Shown piece after piece: positions 15,642 through 23,929 of a stretch of DNA of 36,307 nucleotides (position 1 is its first letter; every line of letters starts with the position of its first letter). Source of the stretch: an uncultured Alphaproteobacteria bacterium (GTDB lineage Bacteria > Pseudomonadota > Alphaproteobacteria > Rs-D84). The stretch lies in NCBI GenBank assembly GCA_944389135.1, contig CALXLG010000022.1:1-36307 (forward strand), in the 5' to 3' direction. The position numbers and the translations under genes are program-made. The notes below the pieces were generated by a model. The model worked only from the letters and a program-made list of their open reading frames with translations. It was not told where the DNA came from and did no database searches.

Positions 15642-16615
15642 TGAAACCTAACTTTTCAATCATAGCCGATAATAAAGACGTAACAGATTTATTACAGTCA
15701 AGGTTATTGTCACTAAGTATTAGTGATGAAATAGGACTTGTATCTGATATACTTACGATAAAATTAGATAACAGAGATTCTGTTTTTGAGATTCCTTCTT
15801 GTGGCGCAAATTTACAGATTTCATTAGGATATGATAGTGATATATATTCAATGGGGCAGTTTGTAGTTGATGAAATAGAGCTCAACGCACCGCCAGAAAC
15901 TTTGACTATAACCGCTAGAGCATCAAATTCGATGTTGCATGATTTAGGAAGTTTTAGAAGCCCTAAAAGCAAATCTTGGGAAAATCAAAATTTATCATCG
16001 ATAGTTAGCGCATTAGCAAATGCATATGGTATGCAAGCGGAGCTATCAAGCGTATATAAAGGCATATTTATAGACCATATAGACCAAACGTGTGAAAGTG
16101 ATTGTGCTTTCATTCAGCGTTTAGCAACAGAATATGGCGGGTCAGTAAAAATATCCGGTGGAAAATTATTGTTTATTGACCCCTATACAGGCCAATTTCC
16201 AGATGGTACACCACTGCCTAAAATACAAGTTGGCGAATTGTCTGATTATTCATTACGAATAACCGAGCGCAATAAGTATGGCAGAGTGGTTGCCAAATAT
16301 TATGATTTCGATGCCGGGGAAGAAAAAGAGGTTACGATTGGTAATCAAAGCCCGACATACACTTTTCGAGAAACATTTAATAGTGAAATTCAAGCAAAGA
16401 GTAGAGCTAATTCCAAGTTGGTGAATATGCGTACAGGTATATATACATTAAATATAAATATGCCTGGAAATCCTTTGCTGTCAGCGGAAAGCGTGCTCGA
16501 TATTCAGACTGGAGCCGAAGAAATACTAGGAACGTGGATTGTTAAAGCCGCTATGCACGTACTGAATCCTTCGGGTTATAAGACAAGTATAGAGGCAACT
16601 AAACCAAGGGAGTAG
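15641..16615 (+). CDS. D: Baseplate hub protein gpD (late control gene D family)
   Basis: The 324-residue protein fits the P2 gpD family (gp27-like hub): DVTDLLQSRLLSLSISDEIGLVSDILTIKLDNRD at the start, LTITARASNSMLHDLGSFRSPKSKSW (about 88-113), a LATEYGGSVKISGGKLLFID strand pair, and the GIYTLNINMPGNPLLSAES end. It caps the spike. Start at ATG 15641, overlapping the X stop, is preferred over an in-frame TTG at 15632 inside X. Confidence 0.93.
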   Translation: MKPNFSIIADNKDVTDLLQSRLLSLSISDEIGLVSDILTIKLDNRDSVFEIPSCGANLQISLGYDSDIYSMGQFVVDEIELNAPPETLTITARASNSMLHDLGSFRSPKSKSWENQNLSSIVSALANAYGMQAELSSVYKGIFIDHIDQTCESDCAFIQRLATEYGGSVKISGGKLLFIDPYTGQFPDGTPLPKIQVGELSDYSLRITERNKYGRVVAKYYDFDAGEEKEVTIGNQSPTYTFRETFNSEIQAKSRANSKLVNMRTGIYTLNINMPGNPLLSAESVLDIQTGAEEILGTWIVKAAMHVLNPSGYKTSIEATKPRE

Positions 16616-16618
16616 TCA

Positions 16619-16864
16619 ATGGTTAAACATCAGCAGGAACGAGAGGGGTTTAAGATGCGGATAGATGGTCGGATCTTATACGGAGTAGTAGTGGCTTTGA
16701 TAGGCTTTGTGATTAGGGCAGAATCTCACCACTCATCAGTTAATACTAGGTTAGAACAGTTGGAGCAAAGAACTGATACCTTAGAGTCGGATTTAAAAAT
16801 AATTAAAGAGTCGTTGTACGAGATAAAAGGCGATGTGAAGATATTGATAAAGGGGGTAAATTGA
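16619..16864 (+). CDS. Small membrane protein with coiled coil, holin/XhlA-like candidate
   Basis: The 81-residue protein has one membrane segment (about 20-35: ILYGVVVALIGFVIRA) followed by a coiled-coil-like stretch (VNTRLEQLEQRTDTLESDLKII). Two in-frame ATG codons, 16619 and 16653, both have purine-rich sites upstream (AGGGAG and GAGGGG). Dual starts with a short basic extension are a known feature of holin/antiholin pairs such as lambda S. The position before a muralytic gene supports a lysis role, but either this or the next gene could be the holin. Confidence 0.6.
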   Translation: MVKHQQEREGFKMRIDGRILYGVVVALIGFVIRAESHHSSVNTRLEQLEQRTDTLESDLKIIKESLYEIKGDVKILIKGVN

Positions 16865-17079
16865 TGCGAAAATTTTTTACATATTTGGGCAGGATGTTCT
16901 CAGATCAGAATGGAAATCCGCTAGCAAGAAGATATGCTTGTGCTTTGTTTGGTATTACGGCAATAGTTTTAGCCTTTTTAAACTATGACATTGAATTAGT
17001 GGGGGTATTTGTTGCAGCAGCATTTGGCGAAAACATAATCAACATATTTAGTAGAAAACGAGGAAAAAATGAAACATGA
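16864..17079 (+). CDS. Small two-helix membrane protein, holin candidate
   Basis: The 71-residue protein has two hydrophobic segments (about 28-42 and 45-58: ALFGITAIVLAFLN and VGVFVAAAFGENII). A basic tail (FSRKRGKN) would stay in the cytoplasm. Start ATG 16864 overlaps the preceding TGA (TGATG) and has AAGGGGG upstream. Size and position before the muralytic gene fit a class II holin. The sequence alone does not identify the family. Confidence 0.6.
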   Translation: MRKFFTYLGRMFSDQNGNPLARRYACALFGITAIVLAFLNYDIELVGVFVAAAFGENIINIFSRKRGKNET

Positions 17080-17473
17080 ACCAAGAGGAATAAGAAACAA
17101 CAACCCAGGCAATATACGTTATAATGCGACAAGTTGGGTTGGATTAGCTGTGCCTCCAAGTGACGGGGAATTTTGTGTTTTTACAGAACCAAAGTATGGG
17201 ATACGTGCGCTGGCAAGAATAATAAAAGTATATAATGCAAAATATGGGATAAATACAGTTGCAGGAATAGTTAAACGATGGGCTCCTCCATGTGAAAATG
17301 ATACGAAAGCATACATTCACAGCATATGTCAGCAGACAGGTTTTAATGCAACATCAAAATTGAATCTAGCAGATGAAAAAGTGTTGCTTGCATTAGTAAA
17401 ATCAATCATAAAACATGAAAATGGAAAACAGCCGTACACAGATAAAGAAATAATCGAGGGGATAAGATGCTAA
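17069..17473 (+). CDS. Probable endolysin/lytic transglycosylase-like protein
   Basis: The 134-residue protein starts RGIRNNNPGNIRYNATSWVG, a motif common to phage muralytic proteins often annotated as structural P5 or transglycosylase-like. The IVKRWAPPCENDTKAYIHSI segment (about 67-86) is the second conserved part. There is no signal peptide, so it would depend on a holin. It overlaps the candidate holin by 11 bases and the spanin gene by 7. The enzyme class (transglycosylase versus muramidase) cannot be settled here. Confidence 0.75.
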   Translation: MKHEPRGIRNNNPGNIRYNATSWVGLAVPPSDGEFCVFTEPKYGIRALARIIKVYNAKYGINTVAGIVKRWAPPCENDTKAYIHSICQQTGFNATSKLNLADEKVLLALVKSIIKHENGKQPYTDKEIIEGIRC

Positions 17474-17682
17474 AATACATAAAACAATTTTGGGGCTACA
17501 TTGTAGCTGGTGCAATTGCATTGGCTTATTTTTTTGGAATAAAAAAAGGAAAGGAAAATGAAAAAACACATCAAACTAATAAGATTTTGGCGAACATGGA
17601 AAGCGGTAATCGTGCTAGGAACAGCCTTGATACTGATCCTGCTGTGCGTGACAGGTTGCACAAGAAATATAAGCGTAAGTGA
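17467..17682 (+). CDS. Inner-membrane spanin (Rz-like)
   Basis: The 71-residue protein has one N-terminal membrane segment (about 10-24: YIVAGAIALAYFFGI) and a charged periplasmic part (KKGKENEKTHQTNK and RDRLHKKYKRK). A second gene starts inside it in another frame and encodes a lipoprotein. This overlapping pair at the end of a lysis cassette is the hallmark of i-spanin and o-spanin genes. A GAGGGG site precedes ATG 17467. Confidence 0.7.
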   Translation: MLKYIKQFWGYIVAGAIALAYFFGIKKGKENEKTHQTNKILANMESGNRARNSLDTDPAVRDRLHKKYKRK

Positions 17683-17791
17683 TTATTGCTTGTTATATAG
17701 ACCTATATATGCAGATTATGACAACGATACACCAGAAACGGTACAGCAAATTGATGCAAATAATGTGGTGTATGACAATATCTGCGCATAA
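17558..17791 (+). CDS. Outer-membrane spanin lipoprotein (Rz1-like)
   Basis: The 77-residue product has a basic start, a hydrophobic stretch and the lipobox LCVTGC (Cys at about 34). The mature part is short: TRNISVSDYCLLYRPIY, then a T..QI..NN..YDNIC pattern seen in Rz1-like phage lipoproteins. It overlaps the i-spanin gene by 125 bases in a different frame. Two mature cysteines could form a disulphide. Together the pair would join the inner and outer membranes to complete lysis of a Gram-negative host. Confidence 0.75.
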   Translation: MKKHIKLIRFWRTWKAVIVLGTALILILLCVTGCTRNISVSDYCLLYRPIYADYDNDTPETVQQIDANNVVYDNICA

Positions 17792-17812
17792 AAGAAAATA
17801 CCATATCCACAT

Positions 17813-18030
17813 ATGGGTGTGATTATTGTTCAACAGTTGAACAGCCGCAGTAAGTTTTATAACCGTCACAAACTGGATGAGTCCGGTCTTTGTTCCTTTT
17901 GTGGCGGAAATTGTGGGTATGCACAAAGTTACCTTGACAAGTGACCTGGCTTTTTTGTGGAAATGGTTTCTGAATCGGGTCAGAAAGTGCTGTACACAGA
18001 GTATATTCAAGAAACGTATAAAGTGCATTG
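17813..18030 (+). pseudogene. Broken open frame with in-frame TGA, cysteine cluster
   Basis: ATG 17813 opens a 43-residue frame with CSFCGGNCGY, ended by TGA at 17942-17944. The same frame then continues PGFFVEMVSESGQKVLYTEYIQETYKVH to a second TGA at 18028-18030. Residue composition stays protein-like across the first stop, so a single gene with a nonsense change is likely. Other genes here use TGA as a real stop, so recoding is unlikely. It may be the front of the decayed gene that follows. Confidence 0.4.
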
Positions 18031-18042
18031 AGACTAAAGATT

Positions 18043-18313
18043 ATGAAGGGTTCAGTAACAATTATAGATCACATCTTATCAAAGATATATTAAAATCACA
18101 GGACATAAAATAGAAACTGTATTTTTACATAATAAAATTACACAACAACTTAATCTGAAAATAGATACAGATGATAGGGGTAAAAATATATTGTTAGGAT
18201 TGTATGGTGTGATAAACGGTATCGCCAGTTTAAGAAATGCTGCGGTTGATGCGAAAACATACAATGTTGAGGAAGAATATGCACGGTTAACTGTGAACGC
18301 TGCACTGATGTAA
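18043..18313 (+). pseudogene. Decayed gene resembling the abortive-infection C-terminal domain (Abi_C)
   Basis: A frame-1 piece (MKGSVTIIDHILSKIY) runs into a frame-2 piece, open from 18068 to TAA 18311-18313. The frame-2 part contains LLGLYGVINGIASLRN and YARLTVNAAL. The pattern of a G-[IL]-xx-LRN helix followed by AR-L-VNAA is that of the Abi_C domain of abortive infection proteins. The usual GD.H after RN is replaced by VDAK. Frame breaks and no clear start mark it as a remnant. The match is from memory of the family pattern. Confidence 0.45.
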
Positions 18314-18346
18314 TGTATACAGACGGCAAACAAAAAGAAAATAAAC

Positions 18347-20188
18347 TTATTCAGCATCTGTATTGCCAGAAATACGGCAATCGGTATCTGCAATCGGCTT
18401 AAACTGAATATCTTTCAACTTGCGGTATTCACCGCCTTCAATTGCAGATAATTCCACATCGGTACCCCGTTCTACAATTTGACCACATTTGATAACGCAT
18501 ATGATGTCAGAATCCAAAATGGTCGTCAGACGATGGGCAATAACAAATGTGGTACGGCCACGCATTAGTTTTTTTAATGCGGTTTGGATCGCTTTTTCGC
18601 TCTCTGTATCCAAAGCAGACGTAGCTTCATCTAATAATAGTATTGGAGCATCACGTAATATGGCACGAGCAATAGCAATGCGTTGTTTTTGACCTCCAGA
18701 CAAGGTTTGACCACGCTCGCCAATTTGTTGGGCATAGCCATCAGGAAATGATTTAATAAACTGATGTGCGTTGGCGGCTTTTGCCGCTTTTTCTATCTGT
18801 TCCATTGTTGCATTTGGACTGCCGTATTTTATGTTTTCTGCGACTGTCCCAGCAAACAAGAAGACATCTTGCGATACTGTAGCAATATTATCGCGCAAGG
18901 AATGAATTGTATACTCCCTAATATCACGACCATTTATACGAACGCAACCGCCCCACGTATCATAAAACCGTTGCAATAAATTAAAAACAGTGGTTTTTCC
19001 GCCGCCAGAAGGGCCAACCAATGCGCAAGTCTTTCCAGCAGGTACGGTTAAATTCATATCATGCAATACTTCCCCATCAGCAGAATCATAACCAAACCAT
19101 ACATGGTCTAAATTAACTTCCATCGGTCCCTTTTCTAATGGTATACTATCTGCTGTATCTCGTAAAACCGGGTCTCTATCCAAGAATTTAAATAAGCTTT
19201 CAGCGGCAATTAGACCAGTTTGGATACCGCCGTTAACATTTGTTAGGTTCTTTGCAGGCTGATATGCTGCTGTTAATGCCAACAAGAATGCAGCAAAATC
19301 CCCCGTTGAGATAGAACCAGAAGAAATAAAATACCCCCCAACCATTAATGCCATAAATAAACCAACAGAAATCATGGTTTCCAAAATAGGACTTTGCATA
19401 CCAGATAGAATTGCGTGTTTCATACTAAGACCGACACGTTCATCTTCAATTTTGTTCATATTATCTTGCTCAAATTGCTCGTTGCAGAATGCCTGAATGG
19501 TTTTTATTCCTGCTATTGTTTGAGTAAGTTGGGTCATTGATGCGGCTTCGGCACCAAATGTGTTACGTGACAAAATACGACGTTTGCGCGTAATGATTGT
19601 TAATGGCACCACAATCGCTGGAATTAGGAATGTTAACACAGCGGTCATTTGTGGAGCGTACCAAATCATCAATCCAAGCATCATCACAATAGTAGCAATA
19701 TTATGTACTGTTGTAATTATCGTAGTCGTAACTAAAGATAAAACCGAATTGGACATGTTTGTGAAATAATTCATAATAGTTCCAGTACGTGATGCCTGGA
19801 AATAAATCATCGGTTGACGTAGTACATGCTGATAAAGTCGGCGACGTAAATTAGTGGCACCGACCAAACCTGCTTTCGTCATTGTAACCGTTTTTAAGAA
19901 AGAAAAAACACCTTTTGCACCAAAAGCAGTGACAATTTGTAGTCCAATAAAGAATAAGGACTGCATGTTTTTTTCGATAAACCCCCGATCAATAACTTGT
20001 TTGACCAGAGTAATCGAAAATCCTTCGGCGGCGGCAGCCAGTGTTGTACAAATAACACCAAGTAACAACCATTTCCATTGCGGTTTTCCTATCTCAGTCC
20101 ACACTCTTATATACAAAGACCATTTGATTCTTGCCTCTGGATTATCATTACGGATAAAAGATTTTATGAATTTAAAAAATTTTTTCAT
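18347..20188 (-). CDS. MsbA/PglK-like ABC exporter, membrane and ATPase fused
   Basis: The 613-residue protein has a six-helix membrane domain (about 35-320) and one ATPase domain (about 355-600). The ATPase shows Walker A GPSGGGKT (392-399), Q-loop Gln440, signature LSGGQ (496-500), Walker B ILLLDE (516-521) and the AHRL switch histidine. It would act as a homodimer that flips a lipid-linked substrate: lipid A core, or an undecaprenyl-linked glycan as PglK does. It is divergent from the glycan operon, favouring the second role, but this is inference. I chose ATG 20188; upstream in-frame starts at 20209 and 20230 would add hydrophilic residues. Confidence 0.9.
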   Translation of the reverse strand: MKKFFKFIKSFIRNDNPEARIKWSLYIRVWTEIGKPQWKWLLLGVICTTLAAAAEGFSITLVKQVIDRGFIEKNMQSLFFIGLQIVTAFGAKGVFSFLKTVTMTKAGLVGATNLRRRLYQHVLRQPMIYFQASRTGTIMNYFTNMSNSVLSLVTTTIITTVHNIATIVMMLGLMIWYAPQMTAVLTFLIPAIVVPLTIITRKRRILSRNTFGAEAASMTQLTQTIAGIKTIQAFCNEQFEQDNMNKIEDERVGLSMKHAILSGMQSPILETMISVGLFMALMVGGYFISSGSISTGDFAAFLLALTAAYQPAKNLTNVNGGIQTGLIAAESLFKFLDRDPVLRDTADSIPLEKGPMEVNLDHVWFGYDSADGEVLHDMNLTVPAGKTCALVGPSGGGKTTVFNLLQRFYDTWGGCVRINGRDIREYTIHSLRDNIATVSQDVFLFAGTVAENIKYGSPNATMEQIEKAAKAANAHQFIKSFPDGYAQQIGERGQTLSGGQKQRIAIARAILRDAPILLLDEATSALDTESEKAIQTALKKLMRGRTTFVIAHRLTTILDSDIICVIKCGQIVERGTDVELSAIEGGEYRKLKDIQFKPIADTDCRISGNTDAE

Positions 20189-20331
20189 TGTTATCAGTCT
20201 CTTTATCATAGACAAGAATGACAGTTGCAATTCACTTTTTCAAGCACTATTTATGAAAAATAACTCATTAACCTCAAAATATTACACAAAAAATAGCTAA
20301 AAATATCTAACTTTTTTTGATTTGATTTGTA

Positions 20332-20337
20332 ATTATA
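20332..20337 (-). promoter_or_regulatory. Candidate -10 for the ABC exporter gene
   Basis: The minus strand reads TATAAT (reverse of 20332-20337). A weak TTTTGG lies 17 bases upstream of it. It would give a 5' leader of about 137 bases before ATG 20188. The whole tract is AT-rich, so chance matches are likely. Confidence 0.35.
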
Positions 20338-20367
20338 CGACCGTTAAAAAATGACCAAAATAACAGA

Positions 20368-20395
20368 TTGATTTTCCTAGGGTTTTGTTTATTAT
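20368..20395 (+). promoter_or_regulatory. Candidate promoter of the glycan operon
   Basis: TTGATT at 20368-20373 and TATTAT at 20390-20395 are 16 bases apart. A start near 20402 would give a leader of about 270 bases before the first enzyme gene. The divergent exporter promoter candidate is about 30-60 bases away, so both could share control. AT richness limits confidence. Confidence 0.35.
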
Positions 20396-20487
20396 AAGAT
20401 ATAAAACAACAGGACAAAATAAATTGTCGTTAAAAGAGAAAGTAAAAGTCTTGAATTTTTTTTAATCTTTTTACTGTTGTTTTTGCG

Positions 20488-20550
20488 GGTGGACTAGATG
20501 CTACGAAGAAACGCTACCTAAGTCGTTGAAAGTTTGAATGTCTGTCTACC
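20488..20550 (+). other. Structured leader element with alternative pairings
   Basis: GGTGGAC at 20488-20494 can pair with GTCTACC at 20544-20550, or its first five bases can pair with CTACC at 20514-20518. The two structures exclude each other. The element is the only GC-richer stretch in the 480-base gap between the exporter and the operon, and stands just before a small leader frame. I do not recognise a known riboswitch class. Confidence 0.3.
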
Positions 20551-20574
20551 ATATTTAACAATAAAGGGCAACGC

Positions 20575-20664
20575 ATGAAGAAAAATACGAATGTCGGTAA
20601 AGACGGATTGGCCTTTTCCCGATTTTTTCTGCTGGTGCCGACTAAGATTAAATTTAGAGAGTAA
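20575..20664 (+). CDS. Small leader open frame before the glycan operon
   Basis: A 29-codon frame starts at ATG 20575 with AAAGGG about 6 bases upstream and ends at TAA 20662-20664, six bases before the FdtA-like start. It reads MKKNTNVGKDGLAFSRFFLL then VPTKIKFRE: basic with a short hydrophobic stretch. It may be a leader peptide coupling translation to the operon, or a chance frame. No amino-acid run suggesting classical attenuation is seen. Confidence 0.4.
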   Translation: MKKNTNVGKDGLAFSRFFLLVPTKIKFRE

Positions 20665-20670
20665 CAAAAA

Positions 20671-21090
20671 ATGTACAAGTTAATAAATTTTCAGGTTCAT
20701 GGTAACTATCAAGGAAATTTAGTAGCTCTGGAAAAAGGGGCTGATTTTCCGTTTGAGATCCGTCGTGTTTATTATATATGGGGAACAACACCGTCAAATA
20801 TGGTGCGTGGAAAACATGCCCACCGCAAACTGGAACAGGTAATAGTATGTACATCTGGTAGTTGTGATTTTATTTTAGATAACGGCACAAGTCGTGAAAC
20901 AGTTCATTTAAGCTCACCCGCACAGGGGCTATATATCAAACATAACATTTGGCGTGAGTTTACCAATTTTTCGACTGATTGTGTTGTTATGGTTTTGGCA
21001 TCGGAACATTATGATGAAAAAGATTATATTCGTGATTACCAAACTTTCTTATCTGAAGTAAAGCAACAACAAAAGGCAAAAACAAAATGA
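20671..21090 (+). CDS. fdtA: dTDP-4-oxo-6-deoxyglucose 3,4-ketoisomerase (FdtA/QdtA family)
   Basis: The 139-residue cupin converts dTDP-4-oxo-6-deoxyglucose to the 3-oxo isomer. [11 protein letters not shown] holds His49 and His51, the same positions as the conserved pair of FdtA. The [33 protein letters not shown] start and the [15 protein letters not shown] segment are typical of the family. Whether the product is the galacto (Fuc3N) or gluco (Qui3N) form cannot be told by eye. It is the first enzyme gene of the operon and overlaps the acetyltransferase gene by 4 bases. Confidence 0.9.
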   Translation: MYKLINFQVHGNYQGNLVALEKGADFPFEIRRVYYIWGTTPSNMVRGKHAHRKLEQVIVCTSGSCDFILDNGTSRETVHLSSPAQGLYIKHNIWREFTNFSTDCVVMVLASEHYDEKDYIRDYQTFLSEVKQQQKAKTK

Positions 21091-21530
21091 TTCATCCTTT
21101 GTCGGACGTGCAGTCAAAAAACATAGGCAACAACACAAATGTGTGGCAATTTTGCGTAATTTTGCCGGATGCACAAATAGGCGAAAATTGCAATATATGT
21201 TCGCATTGTTTAATAGAAAATGACGTAGTAATTGGGAACAACGTAACGATAAAGTGCGGGGTTCAAATTTGGGATGGTATGCGTATTGGTGATAATGTAT
21301 TTATTGGTCCAAATGTAACTTTTTGCAATGATCGCCATCCGAAATCTAGAAATAAAGACTGGGTTTTAGAACCAGTTGTCATTGAACATGGCGCAAGCGT
21401 TGGGGCAAATGTCACTATTTTGCCTGGTGTTATAGTTGGTGCTGGTGCAATAATTGGTGCCGGTTCTGTTGTGACAAAAAATGTGCCTACTGGTGCAACT
21501 GTTATTGGAAACCCAGCAAGGATGAGGTAG
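21087..21530 (+). CDS. fdtC: dTDP-3-amino-3,6-dideoxyhexose N-acetyltransferase (FdtC/QdtC family)
   Basis: The 147-residue protein is a left-handed beta-helix hexapeptide acyltransferase, with repeated [IV]G-type hexads (IGENCNI, IGNNVTI, IGDNVFI, VGANVTI) and the ending GNPARMR. The [11 protein letters not shown] loop (about 86-96) with the catalytic His type is typical of WxcM/FdtC-like enzymes. It would acetylate the 3-amino sugar made by the aminotransferase seven kilobases downstream, as a trimer using acetyl-CoA. Start overlaps the FdtA-like stop. Confidence 0.87.
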   Translation: MIHPLSDVQSKNIGNNTNVWQFCVILPDAQIGENCNICSHCLIENDVVIGNNVTIKCGVQIWDGMRIGDNVFIGPNVTFCNDRHPKSRNKDWVLEPVVIEHGASVGANVTILPGVIVGAGAIIGAGSVVTKNVPTGATVIGNPARMR

Positions 21531-21535
21531 TCAGC

Positions 21536-23914
21536 ATGTCACAAATAAAACTGTCTATCATTATGCCGCTTTTTAATGTAGAACGAACAATACGTTTGGC
21601 GTTGGATTCTGTATTGATGCAGAAAGTTGACTTTGAATATGAAATCATCGCAATTGATGATGCGTCTACGGATAATACGATAAGTATATTGCAAGAATAT
21701 GCCAGAAAACATAAGAATATAAAAATAATTGCTCATACAGAAAACAAGGGTAATGCAATTGCTTTTTACGATGGTTTGGTTGCTAGCAGTGGCGATTATT
21801 TTTGTGTCTTAGATGGGGATGACTATTACACAATAAAAAGCAAGTTACAAAAACAAGTGGACTTTCTAGATGGCGATAAATCGCAGGAATATTTTGCAGT
21901 ATCTCATAAATATTTGCGTGTTAATGAAAAATTCCAGATTTTTGATGATCCTATGTTATATACAGGTCCACAAGAGTATACATATCTTGATGTCTTGTTG
22001 ATCAATTTTTATTCGCATACAACGACATATATGTATCGCAATATATTCCGTGGACAAGTTCCAGAAAAATTCAAAGAACCATTGTATCGTGGTGACAATC
22101 CCAGAACATTTATGCATGGATTTTATTCCAAAGGCAAAGTAAAAAATTTAGATTTTGTTGGCAGTGTATATTTTTATAATGGACAAGGAATATGGTCACA
22201 AACATCGCGGGCAGAACAAGATGCACGCAATATCAAAATGCGTACAGAATTAGGGGGAAATCTGAACAGTGACATAGAGCGCACCATTTACTGGTTGGGA
22301 ATGCAGAAAATTCGTGTTGTAAATCGTAGTGCTGTTATTCGCCCACCATATGGCTCCGGGATGTTTCAGGACGCAACACTATTTTTTGATTATTTAACTA
22401 GCAGGGCCAAAAAATATGCTTTTTCTCAAAAAGATTTTATTTTTCAAGGCTTATATAAATCAGAGTATATAGACACGTTTTGTGAAAGTTTGGGATTTGT
22501 AGAAATGGTACGTCGTGGTTATACTCCATCACAACCAGTAGAACCTACGAAAGATAATATATTGATTACTGTGTCAAAGCTGACAACAACAGGTGGCGGC
22601 GTATATCATGAAATTAAAGACATTATCGCAATGTATGCGGACAAAAATGTGTATTTGTTGTGGACGGATGTTCCTGCAATTGATGATTTAGATGATAAAG
22701 TTCGTAATCAGCTGGGGGCTTTTGATAATCTGACAATGTTATTCGGACCAAAGTCTGCATATAACAAACTGGCAGAATTGGTTGATACAGTGTTGACAGT
22801 CAAACCAGAAAAAATATATCACTATTGTGGGCATGATAACGTATATGCAGCGGCAATGATACAATCAATGCTGTCTAAAAACATATGCGTATTCTCGTTT
22901 GATCACGGCTTTTCGTTGGGACTGGACAACACCAACTATGACGTATACATAACCAAGCGACCAACAGATTATGATATATTAACCGAACGTTATGGCGACA
23001 AGGTTATATATATTCCATGTTGGAACGCAGACAAAATTGGCGATAACAAATACAAACCATTTAATGGTCACAATGGTTTGATAACAGCATCTGCCGCTGC
23101 CAGATATTATAAATTGGCATCTGGGGGCGGAGGATATATTGACCTTATCATAGAATTGTTGAAAAAAACTGGTGGACGGCATATTCATTATGGACCGATT
23201 CCAGATGAAGAAAAGCGCGAAATAAGCAAGAAATTATCAACCGCAGGTTTGCAATCTGACCAATTTGTAAATATAGAATGGGCAGAAAACTTGGGGCAGT
23301 CAATGTACGATGAACACGTTGATGTGTTTATAGAACCGTTTCCAACAGTATCATACAAGATTACATTGGATGTATTGAGTGCCGGAATTCCTGTTTTTGT
23401 ACATAAATCTGATGTTCGCATGGGGATAACAGATTTTATTTATCAAGAATGCCTGGCATGGAAGACCCCAGAAGATTTTGTTACGGTATTAACTTCTTTG
23501 ACACAAAAAGACTTAGGACATCATTCAAAATTGTCTCGTGATTATTATGTTAAAAACCATCGGCCAGCGACTCTTGTAAAGTCTTTTATCACAGAAAGCA
23601 ACTTTAGCCAACCACGAACGGTTAAAATCTTGGATAATCTTTTAGTTGATACATCTAATATTGATGCATTTTTGGGGACTGATATACAAAAATTCTTGCC
23701 AAAGACGCCTGTCGACAAATCTGTCCCAGCAAAAAAAATCCTTGTTCAACACTATCATAAATCTTTTGTTGCTAATTTACGGCTGAAACAAAGATTCAAG
23801 GTGTTTACGTATTCGTTCTTGTTGATGTTGGCACAAGTGCCGTTGCTGGATTTATTGTGCAGGTCCAATAAACGAAAGAAGTTGTTAGGTAAAATAAACA
23901 AGTACTTCAGATAA
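21536..23914 (+). CDS. Two-domain glycosyltransferase, GT2 plus second transferase-like domain
   Basis: The 792-residue protein starts with a GT-A family 2 domain (about 1-250: LSIIMPLFNVERTIRLALDS, IAIDDASTDNT and CVLDGDDYY as the metal-binding DxD). After a linker, a second domain (about 340-690) has a GT-B-like pattern: SKLTTTGGGVYHEIKDII, KIYHYCGHDNVYAAAMI, FSFDHGFSLGL, FIEPFPTVSYKITLDVLSAGIPVFVH, the last resembling the donor-binding site of GT-B enzymes. A short hydrophobic stretch near 765-780 may anchor the protein. It could add two sugars in sequence. Linkage and donors are unknown. Confidence 0.8.
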   Translation: MSQIKLSIIMPLFNVERTIRLALDSVLMQKVDFEYEIIAIDDASTDNTISILQEYARKHKNIKIIAHTENKGNAIAFYDGLVASSGDYFCVLDGDDYYTIKSKLQKQVDFLDGDKSQEYFAVSHKYLRVNEKFQIFDDPMLYTGPQEYTYLDVLLINFYSHTTTYMYRNIFRGQVPEKFKEPLYRGDNPRTFMHGFYSKGKVKNLDFVGSVYFYNGQGIWSQTSRAEQDARNIKMRTELGGNLNSDIERTIYWLGMQKIRVVNRSAVIRPPYGSGMFQDATLFFDYLTSRAKKYAFSQKDFIFQGLYKSEYIDTFCESLGFVEMVRRGYTPSQPVEPTKDNILITVSKLTTTGGGVYHEIKDIIAMYADKNVYLLWTDVPAIDDLDDKVRNQLGAFDNLTMLFGPKSAYNKLAELVDTVLTVKPEKIYHYCGHDNVYAAAMIQSMLSKNICVFSFDHGFSLGLDNTNYDVYITKRPTDYDILTERYGDKVIYIPCWNADKIGDNKYKPFNGHNGLITASAAARYYKLASGGGGYIDLIIELLKKTGGRHIHYGPIPDEEKREISKKLSTAGLQSDQFVNIEWAENLGQSMYDEHVDVFIEPFPTVSYKITLDVLSAGIPVFVHKSDVRMGITDFIYQECLAWKTPEDFVTVLTSLTQKDLGHHSKLSRDYYVKNHRPATLVKSFITESNFSQPRTVKILDNLLVDTSNIDAFLGTDIQKFLPKTPVDKSVPAKKILVQHYHKSFVANLRLKQRFKVFTYSFLLMLAQVPLLDLLCRSNKRKKLLGKINKYFR

Positions 23915-23929
23915 AAATAGAGGTAAAAT

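Noticed and set aside
17942-18030. Recoded TGA joining the two halves of the frame
   Set aside because: TGA is used as a normal stop by many genes here, for example the ATGA overlaps. No selenocysteine-type element is visible. Decay is simpler.
20511-20519. An ops/RfaH-like GGTAGCG word in the glycan leader
   Set aside because: The word reads on the minus strand, away from the glycan operon, and lacks the rest of the JUMPstart pattern.
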